Notes: a model not told the origin generated them from the sequence alone. A stretch of 64,000 nucleotides of DNA from Leucobacter zeae (GCF_016758175.1 NZ_QYAB01000001.1:1199162-1263161); one strand, 5' to 3'; numbered from the stretch's first letter, positions 22,665-31,474 are shown. Translations and numbers: made by a program.

Positions 22665-23926
22665 ACACCCAGCACATCGTCGTCATCGGCGGAGGCCTCA
22701 TCGGCCTGAGCGCAGCACACGCGCTGCTGCGCGACGGGCACCGGGTCACGATCGTCGACCGCGGTCGGCTGGGCGGGGGAGCCGCCACCGGCAACGCTGG
22801 CGAACTCACCCCGCAGCAGGTGGCGCCGCTCGCGTCGGCGAACACGGCGCGCGACATCGTCCGCGGCGTCTTCACCCGGAACTCCTATCTGTCGATCGCG
22901 CCGCTCAGGATGCCGCTGCTCGCGGGATTCGGGATCGGCTTCTTGCGCGCATCGCTGCACTCGCGCGCGGCGAGGGGCGCCGCCGCGCTCGCGCAGTTCT
23001 CCGACGGGATCCTGCCAGCGCTCCGGCGCATGGGCGATGACGGCATCGACATCTCGGGAGGCGGCGAGGGATACCTGATGACGTGCTCCGACGAGCCGGG
23101 TCTGCGCGCCGCGCACGACGCCTATCGGTCCCGGGCCGCTCGAGGGTGGGGCGAGGCGCCCGGGCCGATCCTGCGCGATGATCGGCTCAGGGACGCCGAG
23201 CCGGCGCTGCACCCGAGCGTGACCGGAGGGTTCATGCTGCCGGGCGAGTTCTCGCTCGACCCGGTGACGTTCGTGGCGAGCCTCGTGGAGAGCCTCGCGG
23301 CGCGCGGCGCGCGGTTCCTCGAGCACCATGCCGCGATCCGGCTCGGCTCGGGCGCGAGCGTGGTCTGCCGCGACGCGAACGGCGTCGAGCATCTCGTGCG
23401 CGGCGATCGTCTCGTGGTCGCGGCGGGGGCGTGGACCACTCCGATCCTCAGGCGCTCGGGGGTGCGCTCGGCGGCGATCGTCTCGGGGAAGGGCTACAGC
23501 TTCACGGTGCCGGTCGACCGCATGCCGGCGCAGCTCGTGCACGCGAGCGACCGTCACTGCGTCGCGATCCCGATGCACGGCAGACTGCGCATCGTCGGCA
23601 TGATGGAGTTCGACGGCAGACCCGATCGGATCAGCACCGACCGGTTCGAGGTGCTCGCCCGAGCCGCCGCCGGTCTGATCGGCGGTGCGGACTGGGGGCG
23701 CCGCACCGACGAGTGGGCGGGAGCCCGCCCGATGACCGCCGACGGCATGCCGTTGCTCGGCGGGGTCGCGGGGAGGCCGGAGCTCATCGTCGCCTCCGGG
23801 CACAACATGCACGGCCTCTCGCTCGGCCCCGTCACCGGCGAGGTCGTCGCGGACCTCGTCGCCGGCCGCGCCCCGAAGAGCGGCGGTCGCGAGCTCGACC
23901 TCGCGCCGTTCGCCGTCCGCCGCTAG
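22661..23926 (+). CDS. DadA-like FAD-dependent D-amino acid dehydrogenase/oxidase
   Basis: 421 residues of the DAO family. The N-terminal dinucleotide-binding motif is Val-Ile-Gly-Gly-Gly-Leu-Ile-Gly (about 8-15), followed by Asn-Ala-Gly-Glu-Leu, which in DadA contacts FAD. The C-terminal Gly-His-Asn-Met-His-Gly-Leu-Ser-Leu-Gly-Pro-Val-Thr-Gly closes the FAD site. DadA-type enzymes oxidise D-alanine and other D-amino acids to 2-oxo acids and ammonia and pass electrons to the respiratory chain. ATG 22661 overlaps the fusion-gene stop (ATGA). As last gene of the operon it would consume D-amino acids freed by the upstream peptidases, which is the main reason for reading the block as D-peptide catabolism. 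Confidence 0.88.
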   Translation: MNTQHIVVIGGGLIGLSAAHALLRDGHRVTIVDRGRLGGGAATGNAGELTPQQVAPLASANTARDIVRGVFTRNSYLSIAPLRMPLLAGFGIGFLRASLHSRAARGAAALAQFSDGILPALRRMGDDGIDISGGGEGYLMTCSDEPGLRAAHDAYRSRAARGWGEAPGPILRDDRLRDAEPALHPSVTGGFMLPGEFSLDPVTFVASLVESLAARGARFLEHHAAIRLGSGASVVCRDANGVEHLVRGDRLVVAAGAWTTPILRRSGVRSAAIVSGKGYSFTVPVDRMPAQLVHASDRHCVAIPMHGRLRIVGMMEFDGRPDRISTDRFEVLARAAAGLIGGADWGRRTDEWAGARPMTADGMPLLGGVAGRPELIVASGHNMHGLSLGPVTGEVVADLVAGRAPKSGGRELDLAPFAVRR

Positions 23927-24039
23927 CCGGCACCCTCCCTCCCCGCGCGGCATCGCCTCCGCACGGGGTCCCCTCCGGGCGGGCAGGACCCACCCGCGTG
24001 ATTCGCCGTCACACACCCGTCCCCGAATGCGCCGCACGC

Positions 24040-24045
24040 TAAGCT
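24040..24045 (+). promoter_or_regulatory. Possible -10 box of the lysA operon
   Basis: TAAGCT lies 127 nt before the lysA ATG. The 23927-24172 gap holds this element and a GC-rich leader. I could not recognise a lysine riboswitch core or a T-box in it. Confidence 0.4.
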
Positions 24046-24172
24046 GGACGGGTCCGATCTGAGCCCCGGCTCCGTTCGCACGGCTTCAGGGGCCAATCCG
24101 GGTCCGCTCGCCATCGGCCGCTCCGCGCGGCCCGCGAGCGTCGACGACACGATCCACACCCAGGAGCACACC

Positions 24173-25615
24173 ATGACACCGTCGCACCTCACGGCAGCGG
24201 CCAACGAGATCGACCCGCGCGTCTTCCCGCCGTCGGCCCGCCGAGGCGACGCCTGCCGCCAGCTGAAGCTGGGCGGCATCCGGGCGACCGAGCTGGTCGC
24301 CGAGTTCGGGTCGCCGCTCTACGTCGTCGACGAGGACGCCGCCCGCTCCCGCGCCCGCGAGGTGCGCGGCGCCCTGCAGCGCGCGGCCGAGGGGGTCGGG
24401 ACGACCGCGACGGTGTACTACGCGACCAAGGCGTTCCTGTGCGTCGAGGTCGCCCGCTGGATGGCGGACGAGGGCCTCGCGATCGATGTCGCGAGCGGCG
24501 GCGAGCTCTCGGTCGCGCTCGCGGCCGGCGTCGATCCTGCGAGGATCGGGTTCCACGGCAACAACAAGTCGGTCGCCGAGATCGAGCGCGCGGTGGCCGC
24601 GGGCGTGGGTACGATCATCATCGACAGCGAGTTCGAGACCGAGCGGATCGCTGCAGCTGCCGCGGCGGCGGGGGTGCGCCAGCGCGTGCGGCTCCGCGTG
24701 AACAGCGGCGTGCACGCCTCGACGCACGACTTCCTCGCGACCTCCCACGAGGACCAGAAGTTCGGGCAGCCGCTCGCCGACGCCCCGCGTCTCGTCGGCG
24801 CGATCCTCGCGCACGACAGCCTCGACTTCGTCGGTCTGCACTGCCACATCGGCTCCCAGATCTTCGCGACCGACGGCTTCCGCGAGTCGGCGCGCCGCCT
24901 GCTCGGCGCATACCCCGCGCTCGCGGAGCTCACGGGCGCCCCGATCCCCGAACTGAATCTCGGGGGCGGCTTCGGCATCGCCTACACGAGCGCCGAGGCC
25001 GAGGGCGCGCCTGACGTCGCGGTGCTCGCGCGCGAGCTCGCCGGCATCGTGGCCGAGACCGCTGCGGAGTTCGGGATCCCGGTGCCGAAGCTCGCCTTCG
25101 AGCCCGGTCGATCGATCATCGGCCAGGCCGGCGTGACCCTCTACACCGTCGGCACGACCAAGCGCGTGCGCCTCGCGGGGTCGGACGCCGCAGCCGACCC
25201 GGCCGACTCGGCGCTCGCCGAGCGCATGGGGGTCGCCGAGCCGTTCGCCGAGCGGATGTACGTCAGCGTGGACGGCGGCATGAGCGACAACGCGCGCCCC
25301 GCCCTCTACGGCTCCGACTACCAGGTGCGCATCGCGAACCGCGAGAGCACCGCCGATCCCGCGCTCGTGCGCGTGGTCGGCAAGCACTGCGAATCGGGCG
25401 ACATCGTCGTGCAGCGGGACATGCTGCCCGGCGACGTGCGTCCGGGAGACACCCTTGCGGTCGCGGCTACCGGCGCGTACTGCTGGGCGCTCTCGAGCAA
25501 CTACAACTACGTCCCGAGGCCACCGGTGGTCGCGGTGCACGACGGGGCCGCGAGGCTCATCGTGCGCGGCGAGACCGAGGAAGAGCTGCTCGCGAAGAGC
25601 GTGGTCTCAGGGTGA
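24173..25615 (+). CDS. lysA: Diaminopimelate decarboxylase
   Basis: 480 residues. It catalyses the last step of lysine synthesis, meso-diaminopimelate to L-lysine, with PLP. The fold-type III barrel carries the PLP lysine Lys86 in Tyr-Tyr-Ala-Thr-Lys-Ala-Phe. Further marks are His-Cys-His-Ile-Gly-Ser-Gln, the phosphate-binding Gly-Gly-Gly-Phe-Gly, Glu-Pro-Gly-Arg for substrate binding, and Gly-Lys-His-Cys-Glu-Ser-Gly-Asp with the active-site Cys from the second subunit. CAGGAG precedes the ATG. It stands 26 nt before hom, so lysA-hom-thrB probably form one operon for aspartate-family amino acids. Confidence 0.97.
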   Translation: MTPSHLTAAANEIDPRVFPPSARRGDACRQLKLGGIRATELVAEFGSPLYVVDEDAARSRAREVRGALQRAAEGVGTTATVYYATKAFLCVEVARWMADEGLAIDVASGGELSVALAAGVDPARIGFHGNNKSVAEIERAVAAGVGTIIIDSEFETERIAAAAAAAGVRQRVRLRVNSGVHASTHDFLATSHEDQKFGQPLADAPRLVGAILAHDSLDFVGLHCHIGSQIFATDGFRESARRLLGAYPALAELTGAPIPELNLGGGFGIAYTSAEAEGAPDVAVLARELAGIVAETAAEFGIPVPKLAFEPGRSIIGQAGVTLYTVGTTKRVRLAGSDAAADPADSALAERMGVAEPFAERMYVSVDGGMSDNARPALYGSDYQVRIANRESTADPALVRVVGKHCESGDIVVQRDMLPGDVRPGDTLAVAATGAYCWALSSNYNYVPRPPVVAVHDGAARLIVRGETEEELLAKSVVSG

Positions 25616-25641
25616 ACGAACGTGACACGAAGGAGAACACA

Positions 25642-26952
25642 GTGAACGGGTACCGCGATCTTCGAGTCGCACTGCTGGGCTGCGGGTCGGTCGGCGCGCA
25701 GGTGGCGAGGCTGATCCTCGAGCACGGCGACGAGCTCGCGGCGCGCGCAGGCGCGCGCCTCACCCTCGCCGGAATCGCAGTGCGCACCCTCGACGCCCCG
25801 CGCGACGTCGAGCTTCCGGCGGAGCTCTTCACGACCGACGCGGAGCGCCTCGTGCAGGGCGCCGACATCGTCATCGAGCTCATGGGCGGCATCGAACCGG
25901 CGAAGTCGCTCATCGTGCAGGCGCTGCAGGGCGGCGCCGACGTGGTGACCGCGAACAAGGCGCTCCTCGCCGCGCACGGCCGCGAGCTCGCGGACGCCGC
26001 CGAGCAGGTCGGCGCCCAGCTGTCGTACGAGGCCGCCGTGGCCGCCGCGATCCCGATCCTCCGCCCGCTGCGCGAGAGCCTCGCCGGCGACCACATCACG
26101 CGCGTGATGGGCATCGTCAACGGCTCGACCAACTACATCCTCGACCGCATGGACCGCTTCGGCGACAGCGCCGAGGACGCGATGCGCGTGGCGAGCGAGC
26201 TCGGCTTCCTCGAGGCCGATCCGACGCTCGACGTGGAGGGCTACGACGCCGCGCAGAAGGCCACGATCCTCGCCTCGATCGCATTCCACACCGAGGTGCC
26301 CGTCGACGCGGTGCACCGGGAGGGCATCTCCGGCATCACGGCGGCCCAGATCGAGGCGGCGAAGAACGCGGGCTACGTCATCAAGCTGCTCGCCATCGCC
26401 GAGCGGATCACGTCGTCCGACGGGGTCGACGGCGTCTCGGCGCGCGTCTACCCGGCTCTCATCCGCCGCGATCACCCGCTCGCCGCCGTCTACGAGGGCA
26501 AGAACGCGGTGTTCGTCGAGGCCGAGGCCGCGGGCGAGCTCATGTTCTACGGCGCGGGCGCGGGCGGTGCTGAGACCGCCTCCGCCGTGCTCGGGGACCT
26601 CGTCTCCGCCGCGCGCCGTCACGTGCTCGGCGGCCCGGGCATCCCGGGATCGCTGCACGCGGAGCTCCCGATCCTGCCGGTCGGCGAGGTCAGCACGGCC
26701 TACCAGATCATGCTCGACGTGCGCGACGAGCCGGGCGTGCTCGCCGGCATCGCGGGCATCCTGGCCGACCACGGCGTCTCCGCGGCGAACGTCGAGCAGA
26801 CGGTCGCGGTCGGCTCGGAGGGCCGCGCCGCGCTCGTCATCGGCACGCACCGCGCGCGCGAGGCCGACCTCGCGGCGACCGTCGCAGCGCTCCGCGCCTC
26901 CGACCGCGTCATCGACGTCACGAGCGTGCTGCGTCTCGAGGCCCACGCATGA
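25642..26952 (+). CDS. hom: Homoserine dehydrogenase
   Basis: 436 residues, normal for actinobacterial Hom. It reduces aspartate semialdehyde to homoserine. The N-terminal Rossmann motif is Leu-Leu-Gly-Cys-Gly-Ser-Val-Gly. The catalytic domain contains Gly-Ile-Val-Asn-Gly-Ser-Thr-Asn-Tyr-Ile-Leu and Asp-Pro-Thr-Leu-Asp-Val-Glu-Gly. The C-terminal ACT domain (about 355-430) is the site of threonine feedback in this family. I chose GTG 25642, which has AAGGAG 6 nt upstream, rather than GTG 25612, which overlaps lysA. Its stop overlaps thrB (ATGA). The usual thrC between hom and thrB is absent. Confidence 0.97.
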   Translation: MNGYRDLRVALLGCGSVGAQVARLILEHGDELAARAGARLTLAGIAVRTLDAPRDVELPAELFTTDAERLVQGADIVIELMGGIEPAKSLIVQALQGGADVVTANKALLAAHGRELADAAEQVGAQLSYEAAVAAAIPILRPLRESLAGDHITRVMGIVNGSTNYILDRMDRFGDSAEDAMRVASELGFLEADPTLDVEGYDAAQKATILASIAFHTEVPVDAVHREGISGITAAQIEAAKNAGYVIKLLAIAERITSSDGVDGVSARVYPALIRRDHPLAAVYEGKNAVFVEAEAAGELMFYGAGAGGAETASAVLGDLVSAARRHVLGGPGIPGSLHAELPILPVGEVSTAYQIMLDVRDEPGVLAGIAGILADHGVSAANVEQTVAVGSEGRAALVIGTHRAREADLAATVAALRASDRVIDVTSVLRLEAHA

Positions 26953-27881
26953 GCGCGGTTCGGCGGGGGATCCGCGTCCGCGTCCCTGCGACGAGCGCGA
27001 ACCTCGGGCCCGGCTTCGACACCCTCGGCATCGCGCTCGCCTACGGCGACGAACTGACGGTGCGCACCCGGGACACGCCCGGAGCGACCGTCGACGTCAC
27101 CGGCGTCGGAGCGGGCGAGGTGCCGACGGACGAGACCAACCTGGTCGTGCGCGCGGCCGCGCACGTCTTCGAGCGCCTCGGCCGCACGATGCCCGGTATC
27201 GACGTCGCGGCGCACAACCGGATCCCGCACGGGCGGGGGATGGGATCCTCCGGCTCCGCGATCGTCGCCGGCGTCATGATCGCGGCGGGCCTGCTGCAGT
27301 CCGACCCCGAGTCGCCGATCGTGCTCGGCGACGACGAGCTGCTCGCGTTCGCGACGGAGCTCGAGGGACACCCCGACAACGTCGCGCCGGCGCTCTTCGG
27401 CGGGCTGACGATCGCCTGGACGACCGAGTCCGGGCCGCGGTTCAAGCGGCTCATGGTGCACCGCGGCGTCGCTCCGCTCGTGCTCGTGCCGAGCTTCACC
27501 ATGTCGACCGAGCTGGCCCGCAGCCTGCAGCCGAAGCAGGTGCCCCACGAGGACGCCGTCTTCAACGTCTCGCGATCGGCGCTGCTCATCGCCGCGCTCA
27601 CCCAGAGCCCCGAGCTGCTGCTCGAAGCGACCGAGGATCGGCTCCATCAGAACTACCGCGGCGACGCCATGCCGGCGACGCGCGATCTGATCGGCGAGCT
27701 GCGCGCGGCAGGCCACGCCGCGGTCGTGTCGGGAGCGGGGCCATCGGTGCTCGTGCTCTCGGGCGGGCCGGCCGAGCGTCTCGCCGCCGCCGACCTGGTG
27801 GCCGAGCGGCATCCCGACTGGCGAACGCTGCTCCTGGCCGTCGACACCAAGGGTGCTACAGTGGAGGAGATCTCCGCGTAG
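26949..27881 (+). CDS. thrB: Homoserine kinase
   Basis: 310 residues of the GHMP kinase family, phosphorylating homoserine for threonine synthesis. Visible are Val-Pro-Ala-Thr-Ser-Ala-Asn-Leu-Gly-Pro-Gly-Phe-Asp at residues about 11-24, the ATP loop Pro-His-Gly-Arg-Gly-Met-Gly-Ser-Ser-Gly-Ser-Ala, and the C-terminal Ser-Gly-Ala-Gly-Pro-Ser-Val. It is translationally coupled to hom by a 4-nt overlap. A 218-nt gap without a recognisable gene follows before the Rho-like gene. Confidence 0.96.
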   Translation: MSAVRRGIRVRVPATSANLGPGFDTLGIALAYGDELTVRTRDTPGATVDVTGVGAGEVPTDETNLVVRAAAHVFERLGRTMPGIDVAAHNRIPHGRGMGSSGSAIVAGVMIAAGLLQSDPESPIVLGDDELLAFATELEGHPDNVAPALFGGLTIAWTTESGPRFKRLMVHRGVAPLVLVPSFTMSTELARSLQPKQVPHEDAVFNVSRSALLIAALTQSPELLLEATEDRLHQNYRGDAMPATRDLIGELRAAGHAAVVSGAGPSVLVLSGGPAERLAAADLVAERHPDWRTLLLAVDTKGATVEEISA

Positions 27882-28099
27882 TCGAGCGCGCTCGTTCAGA
27901 GTCGCGCGGCGCCCCGGCCGGAACGGTCGCGGCACGATGCGGAACGCGCCGAGCGATCGGCGCTGTCCCATCGAGACGCGGTTCGGATCATTCCCTCACC
28001 GAGACCCATCGTCCGGTGATCCCGATGCACATCCGTGCGCAACCGCGGGAAGGCGAGGCCCAGCGCCCGTTGTTCCGGCGGCGTTCTGAGAGGAAGAAC

Positions 28100-30190
28100 G
28101 TGGAAACGAACGTCGAAGAGACCACCCCTGCGGCCGAGACCGCTCCCGCCGAGAAGCCGGTGCGCCGTCGCGCGTCGCGCCGCGTGACCGCAGCCGCGGG
28201 GGAAGCCCCCGCCGCGGTCGAGGCCGCTGCCCCGGCAGCCGAGGCACCCGCCGCCGAGGCGCCTGCAGCTGAGCCGCAGGCCGCGGCTCCGGCGGCCGAG
28301 GCTCCTGCCGAGGAGGCCGCAGCGCCGAAGAAGCGCGCGACGCGCTCGCGCAAGAAGGCGGCTCCTGCCGAGGACGCGGCCGAGGCGCCCGCCGCCGATG
28401 CCGCCCCCGTCGAGGCGCCCGCCGCCGAGACCGCGGCCGCGGCTCCGGCGGCCGAGGCTCCTGCCGAGGAGGCCGCAGCGCCGAAGAAGCGCGCGACGCG
28501 CTCGCGCAAGAAGGCGGCTCCTGCCGAGGACGCGGCCGAGGCGCCCGCCGCCGATGCCGCCGCCGTCGAGGCGCCCGCCGCGGCCGCTCCCGCCGCCGAC
28601 GAGGCGCCCGCTGCAGAGCCCGCACCGGCGAAGCGCACCCGCAGCCGCCGGGTCAAGGCCGAAGCCTCTGCGCCGCAGGCCGATGCCGAGGCGTCGGAGA
28701 CGCCGACCGGAGAGGCTGCTGCCGCGCAGGACGCGCAGCAGGAGTCGTCCGAGCCCGCGAAGGCCGAGGCGGAGGCCGAGGGCTCGGCCGAGCGCAGCGG
28801 TCGCGGTTCGCGCACCCGCCGGGGCCGCGGCCAGAAGTCCGAGTCGACCGAGTCGACGGAACCCGCCGAGCAGGCCTCCGAGGACGAGGCCAACGGCCGG
28901 GGGCAGTCGCAGAACGGGGAGCGCTCCGGTGCGAACCGGGGCGGCTCCGATCGCAACGGTTCGGACCGCAACGGTTCGGATCGCAACGGTGAGAACCAGC
29001 GCTCGACCCGTACCCGTCAGCGCGACCGCAAGCGCCGCGGCCAGGGCGACGAGTTCGAGCCGGAGCTGACCGAGGACGACGTGCTGCTGCCCATCGCGGG
29101 CATCCTCGACGTGCTCGACAACTACGCCTTCGTGCGCACGAGCGGGTACCTGCCGGGCACGGGCGACGTCTACGTCTCGCTCGGCCAGGTCAAGAAGTAC
29201 GGACTGCGCCGCGGCGACGCCGTGGTGGGCGCGATCCGTCAGCCCCGCGAGGGCGAGGGCGGCGGCCGTCAGAAGTACAACGCGATCGTGAAGGTCGATA
29301 CAATCAACGGTCGGCCCGTCGAAGACGGGGAGAAGCGGGTTGACGTCGCCGACCTCACGCCGCTCTACCCCGAGGAGCGCCTGCGGCTCGAGACGTCCAG
29401 CGCGCGCGCGCTCGGTCGGGCGATCGACATCGCGGCCCCGCTCGGTCTGGGCCAGCGCGGCCTGATCGTGCTCCCCGCCCGGGTCTCCGGCACCCGAGTG
29501 CTCGGCGAGATCGCCGAGGCCGTCAGCGCCAACCAGCCCGAGGCGCACCTCGTCGTCGTGCTGACCGAGGCCCTTCCCGAAGAGGTCACCCGCCTGCAGC
29601 GCAGCGTGCGCGGCGAGGTCGTCGCCGCGACCTTCGACCGCCCGTCCGAGGATCAGGCGACGGTCGCGGAGCTCGCGATCGATCGCGCCAAGCGCCTCGT
29701 CGAGCTCGGTCACGACGTCGTCGTGCTCGTCGATTCGCTGGGTCGTCTCACGCGGGCCTTCGCCCAGGCGCAGCAGGCGGCGAGCCGACCGGCCATCGAC
29801 GAGGTCGACGAGTTCGCGCTCGGACAGCTCCGCAAACTGCTCGCGGCCGGCCGCAACGTCGAGAACGGCGGATCCCTGACCCTCCTCGCGACCGCGCGCA
29901 CGAAGACCGGCGTCGCCGCCGACAAGGTGGTGCTCCGCGAGGCCCGCGCCGTCGTGAACAGCGAGATCCGTCTCATCCTCGACGGCCCGGGCATCGACCC
30001 GGTGGTCGACTTCGGTGCTTCCTGGACGCGAGGCGCCGAGTCGATGATCGGCGAGGCCGAGCTGGCCGCGCTCGGCCGGCTGCGCGCCGAACTCGCCGAC
30101 GCGGACGAGGATGCGCACGAGAAGCTGCGGGCGAGCGCGTCGAACACGGCGCTGCTCGCCGAGATCCAGCGCTCCGGCCGCCTCGCCTGA
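28100..30190 (+). CDS. rho: Rho-like protein at the rho locus with a degenerate ATPase site
   Basis: 696 residues from GTG 28100 (GAGAGGAAG upstream). Residues 1-325 are Ala/Pro/Glu-rich with basic and Arg-Gly/Asp-Arg-Asn-Gly patches; the usual N-terminal Rho_N helices are not seen. Residues about 330-425 match the Rho RNA-binding OB domain very well. Residues 430-690 match the Rho ATPase fold, but the P-loop Pro-Pro-Lys-Ala-Gly-Lys-Thr is Pro459-Ala-Arg-Val-Ser-Gly-Thr465 (no Lys), Asp-Glu-Arg-Pro is Glu-Ala491-Leu-Pro (catalytic Glu lost), and Q-loop and R-loop consensus are gone. Walker B Asp545 and the Arg-finger position Arg644 remain. The frame is intact with normal codon use. It looks like a non-hydrolysing Rho homologue between thrB and prfA. 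Confidence 0.85.
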   Translation: METNVEETTPAAETAPAEKPVRRRASRRVTAAAGEAPAAVEAAAPAAEAPAAEAPAAEPQAAAPAAEAPAEEAAAPKKRATRSRKKAAPAEDAAEAPAADAAPVEAPAAETAAAAPAAEAPAEEAAAPKKRATRSRKKAAPAEDAAEAPAADAAAVEAPAAAAPAADEAPAAEPAPAKRTRSRRVKAEASAPQADAEASETPTGEAAAAQDAQQESSEPAKAEAEAEGSAERSGRGSRTRRGRGQKSESTESTEPAEQASEDEANGRGQSQNGERSGANRGGSDRNGSDRNGSDRNGENQRSTRTRQRDRKRRGQGDEFEPELTEDDVLLPIAGILDVLDNYAFVRTSGYLPGTGDVYVSLGQVKKYGLRRGDAVVGAIRQPREGEGGGRQKYNAIVKVDTINGRPVEDGEKRVDVADLTPLYPEERLRLETSSARALGRAIDIAAPLGLGQRGLIVLPARVSGTRVLGEIAEAVSANQPEAHLVVVLTEALPEEVTRLQRSVRGEVVAATFDRPSEDQATVAELAIDRAKRLVELGHDVVVLVDSLGRLTRAFAQAQQAASRPAIDEVDEFALGQLRKLLAAGRNVENGGSLTLLATARTKTGVAADKVVLREARAVVNSEIRLILDGPGIDPVVDFGASWTRGAESMIGEAELAALGRLRAELADADEDAHEKLRASASNTALLAEIQRSGRLA
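28285..28580. repeat. Tandem duplication inside the rho-locus gene
   Basis: Two nearly identical copies of about 140 bp begin at 28285 and 28441 (period 156 bp, a multiple of 3). They duplicate an Ala/Glu-rich segment with the basic patch [10 protein letters not shown]. Almost no differences are seen, so the duplication is recent or kept uniform. Confidence 0.85.
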
Positions 30191-30192
30191 TC

Positions 30193-31266
30193 ATGTTCGA
30201 ACAGGTCGAATCGCTGCTCGTCGAGCACGCGGCGCTGCAGGACGAGCTCGCGGATCCCGCGCTGCACGCCGACGCGGCGCGCGCCAAGAAGGTGAACCGG
30301 CGCTACGCGGAGCTCAGCAAGATCAAGGCGGCGTACGAGCAGTGGCAGCAGCTCGGCGACGACCTCGAGGCGGCGCGCGAGCTCGCCAAGGAGGACGACG
30401 CCTTCGCCGAGGAGGTCCCCGAGCTCGAGACGGGGCTCGCCGAGGCGCAGGAGAAGGTGCGTCGGCTGCTGATCCCGCGCGACCCCGACGACGCCAGGGA
30501 CGTGATCCTCGAGATCAAGGGCGGCGAGGGCGGCGCGGAGTCGGCCCTCTTCGGCGCGGACCTGCTCCGCATGTACATGCACTACGCGGAGTCCAAGGGC
30601 TGGAAGACCGAGATCCTCGAGCGGGACGAGAGCGATCTCGGCGGCTACAAGAACGTGCAGGTCGCGATCAAGTCGAACGCGAGCGACCCGTCGCAGGGCG
30701 TGTGGGCGCACCTCAAGTACGAGGGAGGGGTGCACCGCGTGCAGCGGGTGCCCGTCACCGAGTCGCAGGGGCGCATCCACACCTCGACGACGGGCGTGCT
30801 CGTCTACCCCGAGGTGGACGAGCCCGAAGAGGTCGAGATCAGTCAGAACGACCTCAAGATCGACGTGTACCGCTCGTCGGGGCCGGGAGGCCAGTCGGTG
30901 AACACGACCGATTCGGCCGTGCGGATCACGCACCTGCCGACGGGGATCGTCGTCGCGATGCAGAACGAGAAGTCGCAGCTGCAGAACCGCGAGGCGGCGA
31001 TGCGCGTGCTGCGCGCGCGCCTGCTCGCGAAGCAGGCGGAGGAGGCCGCGGCCGAGGCCTCGGCGCACCGGTCGAGTCAGATCCGCACGATGGATCGCTC
31101 GGAGCGGATCCGCACGTACAACTTCCCAGAGAACCGCATCGCGGATCACCGGACGGGCTACAAGGCGTACAACCTCGACCACGTCATGAATGGTGCGCTC
31201 GACCCCGTGATCGAGTCGTGCATCCGCATGGACGAGGAGGACCGGCTCAAGGCACTGGGCCAGTAG
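30193..31266 (+). CDS. prfA: Peptide chain release factor 1
   Basis: 357 residues, normal RF1 length. It recognises UAA and UAG in the ribosomal A site and triggers peptide release. The tripeptide anticodon position reads Pro-Val-Thr (RF1 class Pro-x-Thr, not RF2 Ser-Pro-Phe). The catalytic Gly232-Gly-Gln234 motif is intact in Gly-Pro-Gly-Gly-Gln-Ser-Val-Asn. ATG 30193 lies 2 nt after the Rho-like gene stop, so both are cotranscribed. The usual partner gene prmC, which methylates this Gln, is 5.2 kb away instead of adjacent. Confidence 0.98.
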   Translation: MFEQVESLLVEHAALQDELADPALHADAARAKKVNRRYAELSKIKAAYEQWQQLGDDLEAARELAKEDDAFAEEVPELETGLAEAQEKVRRLLIPRDPDDARDVILEIKGGEGGAESALFGADLLRMYMHYAESKGWKTEILERDESDLGGYKNVQVAIKSNASDPSQGVWAHLKYEGGVHRVQRVPVTESQGRIHTSTTGVLVYPEVDEPEEVEISQNDLKIDVYRSSGPGGQSVNTTDSAVRITHLPTGIVVAMQNEKSQLQNREAAMRVLRARLLAKQAEEAAAEASAHRSSQIRTMDRSERIRTYNFPENRIADHRTGYKAYNLDHVMNGALDPVIESCIRMDEEDRLKALGQ

Positions 31267-31280
31267 TCGCCGCCTCGTTC

Positions 31281-31348
31281 CGTCAGAGATCCGGCTTCGG
31301 TGAGACCGTTCCCTCGGGAACGGTCTCACCGAAGCCGGATCTCTGACG
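31281..31348. repeat. Perfect 33-bp inverted repeat with 2-nt loop, probable terminator
   Basis: Arms 31281-31313 and 31316-31348 are exact complements around TC. The element starts 15 nt after prfA and has no T-tract. It is longer than needed for termination. Its core GCCGGATCTCTGAC recurs at 32387-32400 beyond the next gene, so it may be one member of a repeat family or an insertion scar. Confidence 0.85.
31331..31347. repeat. Left copy of a 17-bp direct repeat flanking the DUF559 gene
   Basis: GAAGCCGGATCTCTGAC, part of the inverted-repeat arm, matches 32384-32400 at 16 of 17 bases in the same orientation. Confidence 0.6.
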
Positions 31349-31414
31349 TTCCCGGCGTCCGCGCTCCGATTCGGACTCCGTCCACGGTTCAGCGCTGAGA
31401 ACAGTGGGCCTGGG

Positions 31415-31423
31415 TTGTCCACA
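31415..31423 (+). promoter_or_regulatory. DnaA-box-like sequence
   Basis: TTGTCCACA equals the consensus reported for actinobacterial DnaA boxes. It is a single copy in the 5' region of the DUF559 gene, not a cluster, so it is no replication origin. It may titrate DnaA or be a chance match. Confidence 0.3.
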
Positions 31424-31474
31424 GATCAGCCGATCGGCGCCACTGCGGGTTCCGCTGGCGACCACGCTGGAGGC

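Noticed and set aside
24046-24172. Lysine riboswitch or T-box in the lysA leader
   Set aside because: The leader of about 120 nt is too short for a lysine riboswitch, and I could not find its conserved core or a T-box sequence.
27882-28099. Extension of the Rho-like protein upstream of GTG 28100
   Set aside because: The frame is open far upstream, through thrB and hom, but no start with a ribosome-binding site was seen before 28100, where GAGAGGAAG precedes GTG.
29400-30190. Degenerate Rho motifs caused by sequencing error or frameshift
   Set aside because: The frame is continuous, motifs before, between and after the changed sites align in register with Rho, and codon third positions remain GC-rich throughout.
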